From NCBI RefSeq assembly GCF_040807025.1, contig NC_090953.1:2293501-2357500 (forward strand): DNA of 64,000 nucleotides. The letters are read 5' to 3'. The DNA is from Struthio camelus (Eukaryota; Chordata; Aves; Struthioniformes; Struthionidae). The number at the start of each line of letters is the position of its first letter. Position 1 is the first letter of the stretch. The notes under the pieces are model-generated. The model ran no database searches, had not been told where the DNA came from, and saw only the letters and a program-made list of their open reading frames with translations. Shown one piece after another: positions 1 through 14,100 of the stretch. Made by a program: the position numbers and the translations under genes.

Positions 1-3000
1 AGGGGAAATGCTCAATAATTTACCATTAAAAGATTTCCCTTTCCCAAGCCAGAAATGAAACCCAAATGAAATAAATCTGCTGACAACAAATACTTATGAA
101 ATACACTGGCCAAATACCCTGTTCCTTTCTAACACTTGTCCACTGAGAATAATAATTTATTACTATTAACAATTAGTCTTAATTGTTACGGCAGAAATAC
201 GCGATGGAGCCAAAAGTTCCCACTGTGTCAATAAGCTGAAAACAAATATGCCACCAAGCAATCATACTGACATCCATGTAGCCTTTTTTAAAAAGCTAGT
301 CACTTTGCATGTAATTTCTTTATTTTAAAAGGTTTCCATTACAATCCTCAATTTTTTTTTTAATAAGAGGTACATAAGAAAGCCAAAGTGCACCTTTTTG
401 TTAAATAGTCATAAAGCAGTAAGTCATAAAGATGAATCAGAAGCTTGAACAATACCAAGAATTTTTCCTTTTGTATTACTCCCTCAGAGTATCAGGCAAG
501 ATGTACCATATAAATAAAATATCATCTCACCAGTTCTGTGAAGACTGAATAATATAGCATGAAATTGAGGGAAGCCTCAAGTTTCACACATCAACCTTCT
601 CATAACACAGATGAGCATCAAGCTCCTCTCTGTTCTTGGGTGAAGTAATGATTTCAAGCTTGTTCCAGTAAAGTTCTATAAACCCTTCCTTTAATACAGT
701 TTTCCATAAGCCTTCATATGGTACAGAGATCAGTGTTTTCTCCGTTCAAGTCTTCCTCTTCTTTCAAGGCAAGACACCCACTCTCTTGCCTTTCCTCTAC
801 TAATTTCTGAAACAAAGCCATTTTTATGAAGCAGGGGAGGTGGTCCGAGTTCTTTTCATTCTGCTTGGTTAACCCTAGCCCTTCCTAGAAAAAAAAAAAA
901 AAATAGACCTGGATGTTTGTTAACAGGACTAACGGTCCTTTCTCTGTTCTTCGACGATTAAGTATTTTCTTGTTTAAGCATCACCAGTTATCTGGGAGCC
1001 GCTCCTCTGCATTCCATCTCTTATCTATCAATTTAGTGGCCATAACAACCAGAGGACATAAGAGAGACAAGGTGGGGACAAGAGGGACAGCAATACTTTT
1101 TACTACATTTAGAGAAAGAACTTGCACGTCTGAAACTTTCAACTATTTGAGTTAGTCAGGGGAGAATTATTACCCTTTTATATTTTACAGAAGCATCTGC
1201 ACATGAATAAACTCCAATACCAGCCTAAAAGCAAAGCCAAGAGATAGCACTCACATGTTGACATGACTTCTAGCCCGAGACCAACTTCAGCAGGTTAGGA
1301 GATAACTGCATGTGAAATTCAAAGTTACTAAACACAAAGTAGTAAGATCTGAAGGAAAGCCTGAATTTCTAATGTGTTTTACTATGTTGCTGATATATCA
1401 GTCCAGAAGAAAAACCTCAGGGATCACTACGGGCAGGTCTTTGTGCAGCTACAGTCAAGTAAACAGATTTGCAGAAAACCAGTAGGCTGGATAACAGAGT
1501 ATTTTTCAGAACTGAAAGAGGAATCAAAGATGGGACTCAAGAACTATGAGCAAGACGTACAACATATCTGATCCTTTCGACACTCCAAAATGTCAAAAAA
1601 GTTTCAAAAAACATACTGTAAACCTCAGAAACAGGGACAGAGGTGGAGATGCAGGCATAAATCTGGGAACGGTTCATCAGTGGCATATGACTACCCATGC
1701 CTGTATCATAGGAGCACGTAGGGTTACATATGCAACTAGATCCAAAAGCCATCTAGTAAAATCACTCTCTCATCTATGCTAACTCATTTTATCTCTCATC
1801 AAGGTATCTGAAATACAGAGAAGCCACATAAATAGCAAAGCATTAGCAAGAAAGCTATGCTTGAACCACATGTGGCCTCCTAATAATTCAAGAGAAGTTG
1901 ATTTTTCAGACGCTGAAGAGCTTACTGTCTGTCAGAGAGAGCACAGTGGGGAATGCTAATTACAGGTATGACCTCTGTTTATATAGATTAACGTACACCA
2001 AAGCCTAATTTATTCCTAATTGAACAGGCACACTAAAAATGGAATTATTTATTACATGCAATAATATGACATGGAATTGACATTGATATCAGATATTGAG
2101 CTAGACTGATTTTAAAGCACCAAAATACATTTATTAATACCAAAGATGAATCAGTAACTGGGTGCAAAACCCTCAATCTTAGGTCTCTTGTCCAAAACCA
2201 GGTGAAAATGCCTGCAGTCAGAAGTCTGTCTGCTGTTTCCAAATCTTACTCTGTTGCTACTCAATCTAGCTCCCACTGAGAAGGATTCAGGACCCTAGGT
2301 CAGTCAAGCTAACGAGACATTGATGACTTCTTTGGCTGCTACTCAGGACACTAGAACTACAATTGTTAAGAATCGCACTGATTTCATTCCAAGTATCAGT
2401 GCAGCTTGGAAAAGAAAGCAGCGGGCAGCGGCAGTGCCAAACGCTGAATGCATATCCTGGGAAAGACATCTAAAAAGAGACATGGGGACAAAAAAAGAGA
2501 AAGCAGGAAGCTAAGGTTTTCATATCACCCACAATGATTGGTTTCTGCTTCCCACTATGTAAAAACAAAAGATGATGATGGAATAATAGCAGAGGAAGCT
2601 GACCTTCCTGCTTTTCTTCAGAATTCAAAGGAGGATAAAGACAACAGTCTCAAATGACACCAGCCAGCAGAGGCAGACAGAGAAGGTATCCATTATGCGA
2701 GGCCGGGAATCTGGACAAAACAGTTCCTGGACTCCCACTCCTACCTCACCCCCTCAGAATTTAGGCCAGCTTGTCCTCCCACCTCCCACTGTTGCCTGCA
2801 ACAGAAAAATTAACTGCTTTGTGTTACCTGTAGGCTCAAAAGACAAATGCGCAGTGCTTAAGAACCCATTAGTTAGCAACACTTAAACCCAGGACAAAAC
2901 ATTCAACCATGTGTTAGAAAGCCAGTAATATATTCCCTGTGCAATATTTCCCTGGCCCACGTATAGCATAAACAAGGCCTATAGGAACATTTCTTTCAAA

Positions 3001-4115
3001 GTCACACTGGTACGCTGTAACGAGACGCTCTAAGGAAGCTTGCCCAGTGGGAAGAGGCATATTTCATTACCCAATCCCGTCAGCCTGCCGCTCTGTCCCC
3101 CTCCCCTGCCACTTCATATTTTAAGCACTACGTTTATCTTATAATCCAAATAAGACTGCATTCAACTAATCGATTCACCCAAGAACCCCTTCCCTGCATG
3201 GAAGCAAACCACTCGATGGCATCAAAATTTTATAGGACAAATTGTAGCCACACCTATCTTTTAAAATATATTAAAAATACTGCAAGTAAACTGCAAAAAG
3301 GATACTGCGTTTAACTTGGCTTTAGTCACCAGAACAACTAGAATCAAAAGAGTTGCCTAAGAAAACGTTGATAGAAAAAGCGACAACTTTCTATAGAAAT
3401 GCTGACCAAGTGAAAAAGCAGAAAGCGTGTAATGTTTCTGCAGTAAACACTGCACACACAAACACTCCCTTAGTTTCCTTACACTAGGGTAAGCTGCCTC
3501 CTCTCCAGATTCCCACCCCACTCAGAGGGCAGAAGGGGGGATGCTGTTTCATTCACTGCTCCTTTTCATCTTTACTGACCAAACTATTGCCCCACCTCAT
3601 TAACCGCACTCATCCAAATCCCACTCTGAATAGGAATTTGCATATATACAAGCCTTTTGTCGCTCATTAATGTCATCTGAATGACTCTCACATGTTCATG
3701 AATTTATCTTCTGCCTATCCCTTTTTACATATATGGGCCAACAGCATTTAAAAAAAAAATTATTTAGGCTCTTGCAACAAGGGGACTCGTTTTCTAGGTT
3801 TCAGTCCAGCATTTCAGAATTCAAGTGTCCTTTCCCTTTTGCCTCTTGGTATGTTCAAAAGAGAACATGCAGCTTCTGCTTCCATTGGTTGAGGTAAGAA
3901 TGCTGTAAGCATCAAACTAATTCCCAGTCTTGCTCAGCTTCTATATCAAAGCAAAGGACAGTCCAGTACGGGGGGAAAAACAAAAATTAAGACACCAATA
4001 TACCAAGCATGCACAGGCCCGAGGAATAAAGTAACCAATGCAGTTAATCAACTGCTATTTAGCTCAAGCCCTTTACTAAGCAATGTGAACGTACTCTGAA
4101 ACACAAAGGCACGTT

Positions 4116-4146
<31 letters not shown>
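4116..4146. repeat. A16 followed by (AC)n microsatellite
   Basis: A run of sixteen A is followed directly by about seven AC units, inside PIAS1 intron 1. Such A-tail/dinucleotide junctions often mark an old retroposon 3' end, but no retroposon body is recognisable upstream. Confidence 0.9.
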
Positions 4147-4384
4147 CACCCTTTTCTAGTTAACTGAACATCGGAAACAAATTTCAGCACATTGCTGCTT
4201 CCCCTTCAAACAGCTTGGCACTACCTCAGAGTTCTAAGTATGTTTAGAAACAACAGTATAGTATAGGTCTAGGGAAACTATGAAAACCCAGTCTGCACAC
4301 ACAAACTGGTTATTCTGAAAACATTAATAAATATCAAAAAAACAGGCCAGATTATCCTTAACTTGCTGCTCAATTAAAATTTTC

Positions 4385-5310
4385 CTGTTACCAATACGTC
4401 CGAGCTGCTCAAAGATCAAGCAGTAGAGGAAGGTCATGGGTGGAGTTCCGCAGGGACCTGTGCGGAGACAGGTAGCTTTACCTATCCGCTAATGACCTCA
4501 AAAAGGGCACAGGCAGTGGGGTGACAAAGTTTGCTGATGATATGACAAGGTTATAAGGACGGAGGGCAGGCTGAAGAACTGCAGAAGGACCTTATCACAC
4601 TGAGTGAGGGAGCAATTCGATAGACATAAAATAAAGTGATGCCTATGGGGAAAGAGAGACCTAGCTGCACATATAAAACGACGGGCTCTTGGATGACCTT
4701 TACCACTCCAGAGCAAGCTCTTGGCCCAAGATAAATAGACACATGAAAACATCAGCTCAGTAGCACTCAAACACACAAATCAGTGTTAGAAATTAAAGGA
4801 AAGGGAACAGAGAACAAATAAGAAATCATTATACGCTGTGTAAATCACTGGTGCAAAGAGATCTGGAAGAATGGGTGGCTTTGGTTGCCTCATCTTAAAA
4901 AAAGATGCATGAGATAGAGAGGTTCACAGAAAGATAACAGAAATACAGCATGACTTCCCTATTAAACAATGGCAATGGCTCTGTTTTCTTCAGCCTAGAA
5001 AACAGAGAATTTGGGGAAGGATAAGACAGAAATCTATACAACCACGAACAGCATAAAGAGATCAGATAGGGATCGACTGTTCATTGTTTGTTCTCACAAA
5101 AATACAGTGAGCGTTGTATGAAGCTGGTAGGAGTTAGCCAGGTTCAAAACAACGCGAGGAGAGTCCTCATGCAGCAAACAGCAGAAAAACAGAAATGCTT
5201 ATGAAAATATTGTGAGCAAAATAAGTTTATACAGGTTCAAGAGGACTCTGGACAAGCACTCAGGGAAAAGAGACTTATTTGGTTTGTCTGGCTAGTAGCC
5301 CCTATCAGGG
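4385..5310 (+). mobile_element. Ancient CR1/L3-clade LINE relic
   Basis: The plus strand carries degraded reverse-transcriptase motifs in order. Near 4443 there is a GVPQGP-like block, near 4520-4545 a KFADDMT block corresponding to the catalytic FADD motif, and after it the pattern typical of CR1-clade C-terminal ORF2 (a leucine-rich QKDL helix region, an L-G-KVMPMGK-like stretch, then residues resembling the end of ORF2 near 5235-5290). Stop codons and frameshifts interrupt every frame, so it is a dead, old copy. Boundaries are approximate. Confidence 0.6.
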
Positions 5311-7284
5311 TCAGGGGACCTTACAGGGGACTGAGCTGAAAACAGCTGGAAACTGGGAGAGTACTGCAAGGAGGTGGTAGCATTTGTCATGCTTGTCCTG
5401 TTTTTACTCTTTCCTGTGCACTTACTTCTGGGAGCTGTTGGAGACAATACTGCGCTAGAAGTACCCTTGGCCTGAACTAGTACAGCTACTCTTATATTCT
5501 TACGCTTCACTTTATGATACATATTGTTTATTTTTTTGCCATTTCCTCAAAAACCCAAGTGATTTTGTCAGGAGCGCTAATAAAAGCACTGCTTCTCAAC
5601 TGAGAGAGTCACATTTTAACAACAAAGAGGTAAAAGTGAAAATTAAAACCCGAATGAAAAAACTGGGTGTGCACTCTTTGGAAAAATATTATCTAAAATA
5701 CTTATAATTCAAACTGACAACAGTTCTGGTATTTGATTTAAAAAATTTGAAGTCCTGCCATCAAGCGGCCTCAGCAGATTCACTGATGAGGCACTGCTAA
5801 ATCAACATGCGACTGAAGAAAAGAACAATTTTGTTTCTGTATTACTGCTGAAGTTTCTACTATTTTGAATTTGGTGCAATATAATTACAGGTGCACTAGT
5901 AACGGCCATAGATAGCTTGAGCAGAGCCGTTTCTTTAACAGAGTTTTCAATATGCTGAAAATCTACATAAATATTTGAACTGTTTTTGAAGATTCTTATT
6001 TTGCACTAGGGAAACAAGATACAACATCTGCACAAAAGTGAGATCATTTTGTCAAGGGAGTCTCAAGAAACAGTACTAGGAATGAACGTATTTGAAAACA
6101 TTCTCGTACACACAACTTTTTCAACATGCTCTTGTGCCTCAGATTATGAGGGTATCACCCCTATTGGATTTGGCCTCTGCTCACCTGAAAAGATAAGGAA
6201 AAAAAAAGGTGGGGGGAAGAGAGTACGTGCAAGAGCACTGCACGTATGCTAAATTGCCAAACAAAACTAGGTTCACTACTTCTGTTTCCTTTCTACATTC
6301 TATTTTGCATGCTAACTAATAATGTTTCCTGTTGAAAAGCTGAACAGAGTGACCTTGTCAAGTCCAGATCCCACCAAAGAAGGCAGGAAGAATATCTTGC
6401 AGAAGATTATAAATGAGAGTAAGCATGAAGTTTCAGCTCTGAATGATTCTCAACCGACTGTCCCACCTTAAAGGACAGTAAGCGTCTTCATGTGGCTGGA
6501 CAGTGAAACTAAGCTATCTGCTTACATAGCAAACAGGCCAGGATGCCTTTCCCTATGCTATTCTTTCTCTGACACACTTTCTCAGAAGGAAGCTTTCCAG
6601 CATGACGTGCCAGAGAACAAGGCTGGAGGAACCCTGCGTAGACTGCTATACTGGGACCACAAATGTGTAGAAGGATCAAGGCTAGACTGCAAAAATTAGA
6701 GTGAATCTCAGGACTATCAGTTATTTTGCAAAGATACACACAGCTGATTTTAATCCCAGGAGCAACTAGGGATAAATGATTTTGCTAAACTCTGTCTTTC
6801 GGCTCAGCTGCCAAACTGATTCCCTTTGTGAGCCTCTTCAAGAGCAGAGCAACAACATCAAGCAAATACACTTTGAAGAGGGCCTCAGCTGAAGCTTGGT
6901 GGACCTAACACATCCTATTTCAAACCACACCTTATGAAAATGTTGCAGGTGACAGATATTAGCAGAAGCAACCCCCTGAACCTTGCAGCTGCTAAAAAAT
7001 GGGTTGTACAGCACAGGAAGGTAAGGCCACAATACCAGCCAGGGCTTGAGTATGCGTCTGTGGCAGAACCACTCTGAATACAACCCCTCACTCGTACAAT
7101 TCTAGTGTAGCTAGACAATTATGACATTTTGCACTTAGTGATCTCTTTAGAAGATAATTTATTTTTTCTTCTAGTATAGGCCTAGCCTAATAATTTAGAA
7201 AATGGGTCCTCTAATCTCAGGCTCTGCCCAAACATGATTCAGTGCCTGCCCAGCGTGGACTTCTACATTGATCATGTACAGTTG

Positions 7285-7378
7285 CACACTCAAAAAGGCT
7301 GACCATGCTTTGAGCAGGAGGCCGGACTAGAGATTTCCTGAGGTCCCATCCAACCAAAATTATTCTATGATCTATGGT
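7285..7378 (+). mobile_element. CR1 LINE 3' end fragment
   Basis: The segment from the GGAGGCCGGACTAGA block to the CCATCCAACC and ATTCTATGATCTATGG blocks matches the diagnostic CR1 3' tail, which ends in short ATTCTATG-type repeats. The 5' side is truncated within about 100 bp, as is usual for CR1. Confidence 0.75.
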
Positions 7379-10300
7379 CACTCTTAAGGAAGCAACTAGG
7401 TGTTAAACTGAACAAAATACCATGAAAAGCTAGCAGGAGATGCCTACTCAACTCTTGTTGTGAAGAATTTGGCATGACAGATCAGATCTCTGCTGCAAAC
7501 TGGAAAAAAAAAAAAAAAAGCATTCCAAGTATATGCTATGAACACCCAAGACATGGGGAAGAAAACAACAGAGTGAGAGGGATACTTCACAGCTTACTAT
7601 TCTGCAAAAGCTGTTGGCGGTGTATCAGCCCCAAGGCAGGGCGGACAGAGAAAGTCTCCTTTTCTCTTACTCCCCCTTCCAGTCAGATGTACCACTAGGA
7701 TGGAAACTGGCAACAAAAGCACTGTCTACAGCCCATGCAGTCCAGGCAGAAGCCAAGAGGAGGCAGAGCTACTCATAAATGGTTATTAGCACATACCCAG
7801 GAAGCTCATTACCATTTTCCAAACAAAACAAGGGAAATTCACTACACAGCAACCTCCAGTGATGCACAGAAGGCGATTAACACCATCTTTCAGTCTCCCA
7901 TACTAAACAAACTTTAGTATATCCACACAGTCTTTGCTCTGCCACAGAGCCTAGGACTGTAGCCTTATCAAGAAAAGGCTTTAAAATGTTTCTTCTCCTT
8001 CTCCACGAATTACTACGCCACTTCCTGTATAAAGCTCCTATACATCATCTTCTATAGACATCAAGGTCAAGCTTAGGTTGACTGTGGGCTAGTTATATAA
8101 TACCTTTTCAGTTCTTCCTTTCATGTATTGCAGATAAACCCCATAATACTCACCATCTGTTAATTCTTACTCTGCCATGGTCTTAGAACATCATGCTTGT
8201 TTTTGGAGCGCTCTGGTATCCCTCAAGTATAGGTCCAGAGACAGGCTGTATCAGCAGAGATGTGGCAGTGCATCTATAGCCATCCCTAATCCCAGCAGCA
8301 AAACAAGATTGAGCCAACTGCTAAGAAACTCATGGATCAATAAAACCGCATCCGATACTGGATTATTGGCAAAAGAATAAGAAGGGAAATAACAATAGAA
8401 AGGTCTCTACCACAGCACATAGAGACTAATATAACATTACCTACGCTCTAGTTTAATTTGATTCTTGTTCCTACTGACAATTTGGAAGATCAGAGCAAGG
8501 CTGTACAAGTTAACATGTCCCATCCCATGCATTAACTCCACATAGTTTCATTTTCAAAGGTTTAACATCTTCCGCTTTTTGTTGTAGCCCCAAAGCTACA
8601 GTGCTAATTTACTTTGAATTAGCCAAGTTCTGTGGCAATTAGCGTAGGTGTTAAAAGAGGGCTTTGATAATATTGAGTAAAATTACAGAAGTAAACACTC
8701 TCTTGTAAACTACTGAAGCACCTTTGTTCTCCTCACTCACCACCTCCCTCCGTACTTTAACTAGCAAGAGAATCTACTTTTAAGAAAGGCATTTATTTTC
8801 ATGCATAGATTCCATCTAAGGTATTATATGCAATTTTTGCATCATAAAATTGAATCATCTTCATTTAAAACAAACATTTCTAGTATTTATTGGTCCACAT
8901 AGAGCTGGAATAGAGACAGGGCAATCAGGTAATCAGTTTGATGAAAGAGAGCTTGATCAAGAGGACTCCAAAATTCAGCAGCTCAAGCATGTGTCACAGC
9001 AGTCACCCACACAACACATTTTGCCACCTCTCCCCTCAAGAACAGGGCAAACATTTCTCTGTGACTGTTGAGGCACATCTGTACGTTAACCAAACCAAAG
9101 GTGAAGTTCCTATTTACAGAGGACAGCATTAGGTGAGACATCGGGACTGCAAGAGGCACACAAAGTATGTATTGACAACTTTTTGACATAAAATCACGTT
9201 TACATTCATCACTGAACCTGTGACTTTCCCAATACTTGTATTCCTTTTTATGCAGGGCAATAAAGTGGAGCTTTCCATTAGGGGGACACTGGTAACATCC
9301 TTCACTGAAGTGAAAGTTCCTAAAGTGGAAGCACAGCGCCAAAAGTAGAGAGACATTTCTGAGACAACTTAACGTTGGCAGGCAGAATTCTTTTCTTACG
9401 GAGCCAAAGGGCCAAACAAACGCCACAAGGTAAAAGGAAAGCAGCAGGAGATCCCACTCATCCTCTAGGCCTGAGTCACAAATCCTCTGGGACACTAGGT
9501 GATTTCAAGGCCTCATAAAATAACCTTTTCAAAACCTTCATTCATAGCATACAATTACCCCAAATCCAATATTTTCAGCAAAGACCAATGAGCCAAATGT
9601 CAATGGAGTTCACCAGCTGACTAACCCTGGGGTTCAGCTACAAACTCACTCATAAGCGTTACTACAATCAACAGGGGTTACAAGAGATGCTGAAGAGAAA
9701 TGCAGAGAATAGCCACTCAGAGGAATGGAGAGGGCTGGGGGTATCTCAGAACAACTACAGGGAGCACTTAAGCCTCAAGTGTTTAGAAGTTCTGTTTTGT
9801 TTTTCACTATAATGGCACTACAGAGAAAAATGATCAGATGTTGAGTTCCACAAGAACAGATTACAGCAACTAAAACCCACCATGCCAAACACATTAGTGA
9901 TAAGTTTGCCCTTACCTTTGTGCTCAATATAAATGCAGGTCAGAGCATAAACCACGCTGATCAACTACAATGCTACAAATAATCTCAGTATCTGAAGATA
10001 TGTTAAATGTCTACATCCTGCTTCAAGTGACATTTTTAACTGCTTCTCTAACACATCTGATCCATAACCATTTTTAATCAATGGCCAAGCGGTCCTGAAC
10101 ATCTCCCCTCTCTAGGGCGATTTTCGGGTGACATTCCTAAGGAATAAAGCTAAATAAGACGCATCTTCTACCCTTTCATTTTGTTAGCATCTAAGCTTGT
10201 TAGCAATCTTTTATAAATACCCTTGTAACAATAGGGAAATAGACTGGAAACCCATGAAAAATAACTGCTGTGAAGAACTGGTTCTTACACCTTTCTTCCT

Positions 10301-12418
10301 TCTCACAGGTGGCCATGAATAAGTAGTTCACTTGCATATGCCTGCAAATACTTCCAGGATGGTCCCTAATGTTTGTGACCGGTTTATACTCAAATTGTGC
10401 TGACGTTGTATTTATGTGTACACAATATGCAATCTGTTTTTTATTGGCAATAAAGAAGTGTTATGGATTGGGACTTTGACAGTTAAACAGTGATGCACAG
10501 CTGCCAATTTTATTCATCTGATCTCTGCAATTCCAGTGTTGAAGACTAAAAGCTCAAAGAAAGACAGTCCAAAATACAGTTAAAAATACTATCATACTGA
10601 CATGCACCAAATTGCTGACATGAAAATAATGGGATCCATAGACTTGGACAACAACGAAAAATGGATCATGTTGACTTTAATCACAGAAACCGCAGCAACT
10701 TATAAAAGGATTAAGTAAAAATAGCTCGTAATACAGAAGAGTAAAAATTCTAATTGAACACTGAAATAGGTAGCTTATGCTCATTAGCATTGACGATGCA
10801 ATTTAACACAATTGCATTTCCATACCAGAGATCCATTTGTCACTATTATCACCACCACCTGAAAGCTGTGCTACTAGCCTTCCCCCCAAAACCCAGCTTC
10901 CCTGCATTTAGGGAAAGCACATTTCCCAATTGATTTTATTTAATGGTTTGTTTTCATCATCATTGTGTGGAAATGCTATTATGTATTTTCATTCAAACTC
11001 TTGATTCACTTTTTTTTTTTTTAAGTATAAATTGTATCTAACAAGAAACACACCAGGGATCTCTTCAATCCCCAAAGGCACTTTCTTAAAAGGAGAGAGA
11101 ACAAAGGAGAAAACCTCCCAGCATGTGCTTTCCAAACCAGCTTCTTAGGACAGTATCAAGAATGACAATACAAGAACATAAGCTTTTCTTTTTTATTCTT
11201 TGATCCATGTATAATTGAATTGATTATTGCAAACTGTGTAATGATTTCCAAAAGACTTGAGTAGAAGGCAAAGATCACAACAACGTAATAACCAATTTAA
11301 AGAGATGTAAGAAATATTGAAGGAAAGATTTAATCACTCAAGTATACTCCTTCCAATTAGAAAGAGCTTTAAATAGCTTACCTTGAGATAAATTAGAGTC
11401 TGTATGCAATTATACAGGAATAGTAATTAAGATCAGGAAAATTCACATATGTCTTAGCCTATAGAGTTAGGGAAGCAATCCACAGATTAAGATTTTTAAG
11501 TTACCTTGTTTTATCACAAGAAATGAAAACATCCTAGTTTAATTTATCCAAAATTTTGAGAGTACCAAAGAATTCAGTAACCCTACAAGTCCAGGATCTC
11601 CAAAGTATGTTTCATCTTAACCGATTGATATTTCCTAAATGGCATGCAAATTCTCAAATGAGGCAGAAGACCAAAAGAAGAAAATACTTCACAAGAAACA
11701 CTGATTCATGATTTATAATTCTGTGAAAAATTATGGCAAATAAGAACGACCACTAGTTTTCTTGGGAAAAAAAAGGATCATTCATTTTACTCCGGGTGTT
11801 TGGCAATGCTATGTGTCAAATCGCCTTCCCCATTTTCCCCGTTAATCTTGTGGGTCCTTTACATAGAAAGGCAAGAAAGTTTTAGGGATAGAAAAAACAT
11901 GACCAAAATTCTCTGCCAGACTTTTTCTTGCAAAGGCAAGTTAATTACCTACCATGCAACTATTTCATTTGATTTTAGTTTTTACAGGTCACTAGATCTG
12001 AAATCAATGCCGTTTGGTAATTAATCAGAGGAGAGATGTGGAAAGATTTTACCTAAGAAAATTAAAATAATGAAAGGAATTCACTGTTTATTTTTCAAAC
12101 AACAGCGTCTGAGTCACAAACTCTCCCTCAGTTAAGTCTCCTTTCAACTTTCAAAAAAAAGTATGAACGTAAAAGTATGTTTTCTTGGGATGCATTCCTA
12201 CATAAAAATACCCACTGCTCCCAACTACAATATAACACCTTTGCATTAGCCATGTTTTTCCAAGGATCACGCTCCTCGCCCAATACTTAAAAATTGAGTT
12301 ATACTACTTCTGGAAAACCCAAAGCGTGACACAGCTATAACTCCAGGCAGAAATATCATCCTTCCCGTTCTTTCCCCCTCCTTCCCAACAGAGACACGCA
12401 TACTCCTTCTTTGCATGG

Positions 12419-12421
<3 letters not shown>

Positions 12422-12457
<36 letters not shown>
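12422..12457 (+). repeat. poly(A) tract, 36 bases
   Basis: An uninterrupted A36 run in PIAS1 intron 1 follows a pyrimidine-rich stretch. No SINE, processed pseudogene or poly(A) signal is visible just upstream, so I call it only a homopolymer. Confidence 0.95.
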
Positions 12458-12458
<1 letters not shown>

Positions 12459-13937
12459 CATTCAAGCCCCTTATATTGAAGGTTTCAAAGTAACAATTTA
12501 TGAAGTAACTTTTGTTTTCCTTATCTTACATTGCCAAGTCCTCCCAGCTACCAAAAAAACTCCTCTTCACATAGAGGCAGAAGGCACCATCCAACCACCC
12601 CAGCTTGCAGGTACTGCTAACTTTCCCAAGCAGTAAAGTAAAACTGAAAATACAGTCAGTTTGACATTTACCCTTCAGATCCCTAAGGCTGCAACGGTAC
12701 TTAAAAGAAGGAAAAAAAAAAAAGTCATTTCTGTCTATTGGTTCTCAAGAAAGAGAAGCAGGCTTTAGGAGGCGCTCAATAAAAAGTCAGGTATGACAAG
12801 CGGACACAAATATACTTCTACACAAACCCTAACTGTAAAGCTGCAGAGAAAGAGCAGGAAAGGCCTCTCCCCCGCGCTCGCACAGCAAAGCGGCGCTCCA
12901 ACACGTGTATACACACACTGAGCCCGGAGGCTCTGCAGCGAAGAAGAGGAGAGGCTTCAGATTTCAAAGCTCCTAAGATCAATAAATTGTCAGTTTTAAT
13001 AGTAAAGTCAAGCCTTTTAGCACTGTCCTTTGACCACCATATTGCCATCTTAACACAAACTGGGGGAAAAAACCAAAGCTTTATTCCCTAGCTCTTGCTT
13101 CTTTTCACTCCAGTTGAGTCAGTTATACGTACATATACATCAAATACATTCAAGCCAGCTCCCGTGCACCAAAAATCCTAGAATCAGTTACCAAAACACA
13201 CTGTTCCATTTACCATGCCAAGACAGACAAGATTTTACCACTGGAATCAAATCTCAACCTTTTATCTCTTTACGCGGGGAAACGAACGTAACGCGAAAAG
13301 AGGCTTGGGAGCAACCCCGCTCAGCAATACCCCTGGCAAGATACCCTGAAAAACAAAGGGCAGAGGAGGATTTAACAACCTATTTGTCCTGACCTGGCAA
13401 AGAGAGACCCCAAAGAGTCTCAACACGCACAAAACATCAGCGCTTCTTTACCTCTTGACAGCACCACGAGCATCTAAAAATGGAAGCACGCGAAACGTTT
13501 GACAAGCAGAAAGAAAAGAAAAAAAGAAATCAAGACCCACAGAAAGACAAAGGATTTCCCTAGACAGGCTTCACTGCGTTTTATACTCTACGCACTTCTG
13601 ATTTCCGTTGTATTAACTTCAACGTACGAAACAGCAGGCCCCTTCGCGAATACCGGCCCCACGGCAATGAAGTTCTCAAAACTTTCGAATACATGGCAGC
13701 GCGCAAGGAAGAGCTGGCACCTTCTCCCCCCTCACCTTGCCAACACGAAGCGATGGGAAAGGATGTTTTTCTCCCCCCCCCTCCCCTTTTTCCCTCTTGC
13801 TGTTGGCAGCGCTGCGTGGGCTCCCCGCCACCCTCTCCCATCCCCGCTACCTCCCCCAACGCGAGATGCGCCACACGAAGTCGCGCCTTCTCCTCCCTGC
13901 CGGGGCGGACGCCTACCGAGATGCCACCACAGCCCAA

Positions 13938-14100
13938 GGGGGGGGGTGGGGGGGAACCCACCTAAAAAGTTCCACGCGTCCAAGGGTGGGGGGGGGGGGA
14001 CAAACAAACTTCGCGCCAGGGTGCTTCGGAGCACAGGGGTTGGGGGGGGGGGGGTTGTGTTTTTTTTCTTTTTTTTTCTTTTTTTTTTTTTTGTTTTTAA
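13938..14100. repeat. Cluster of G-runs and T-runs next to PIAS1 exon 1
   Basis: Within 165 bp the plus strand has G9-T-G7 (13938-13954), G12 (13988-13999), G13 (14042-14054) and then about 45 bases of nearly pure T broken by single C or G. As PIAS1 is transcribed leftward, its pre-mRNA would carry C-runs and A-runs and the template strand the G-runs. Such runs can form G-quadruplexes and are error-prone in sequencing, so exact run lengths are uncertain. Confidence 0.9.
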
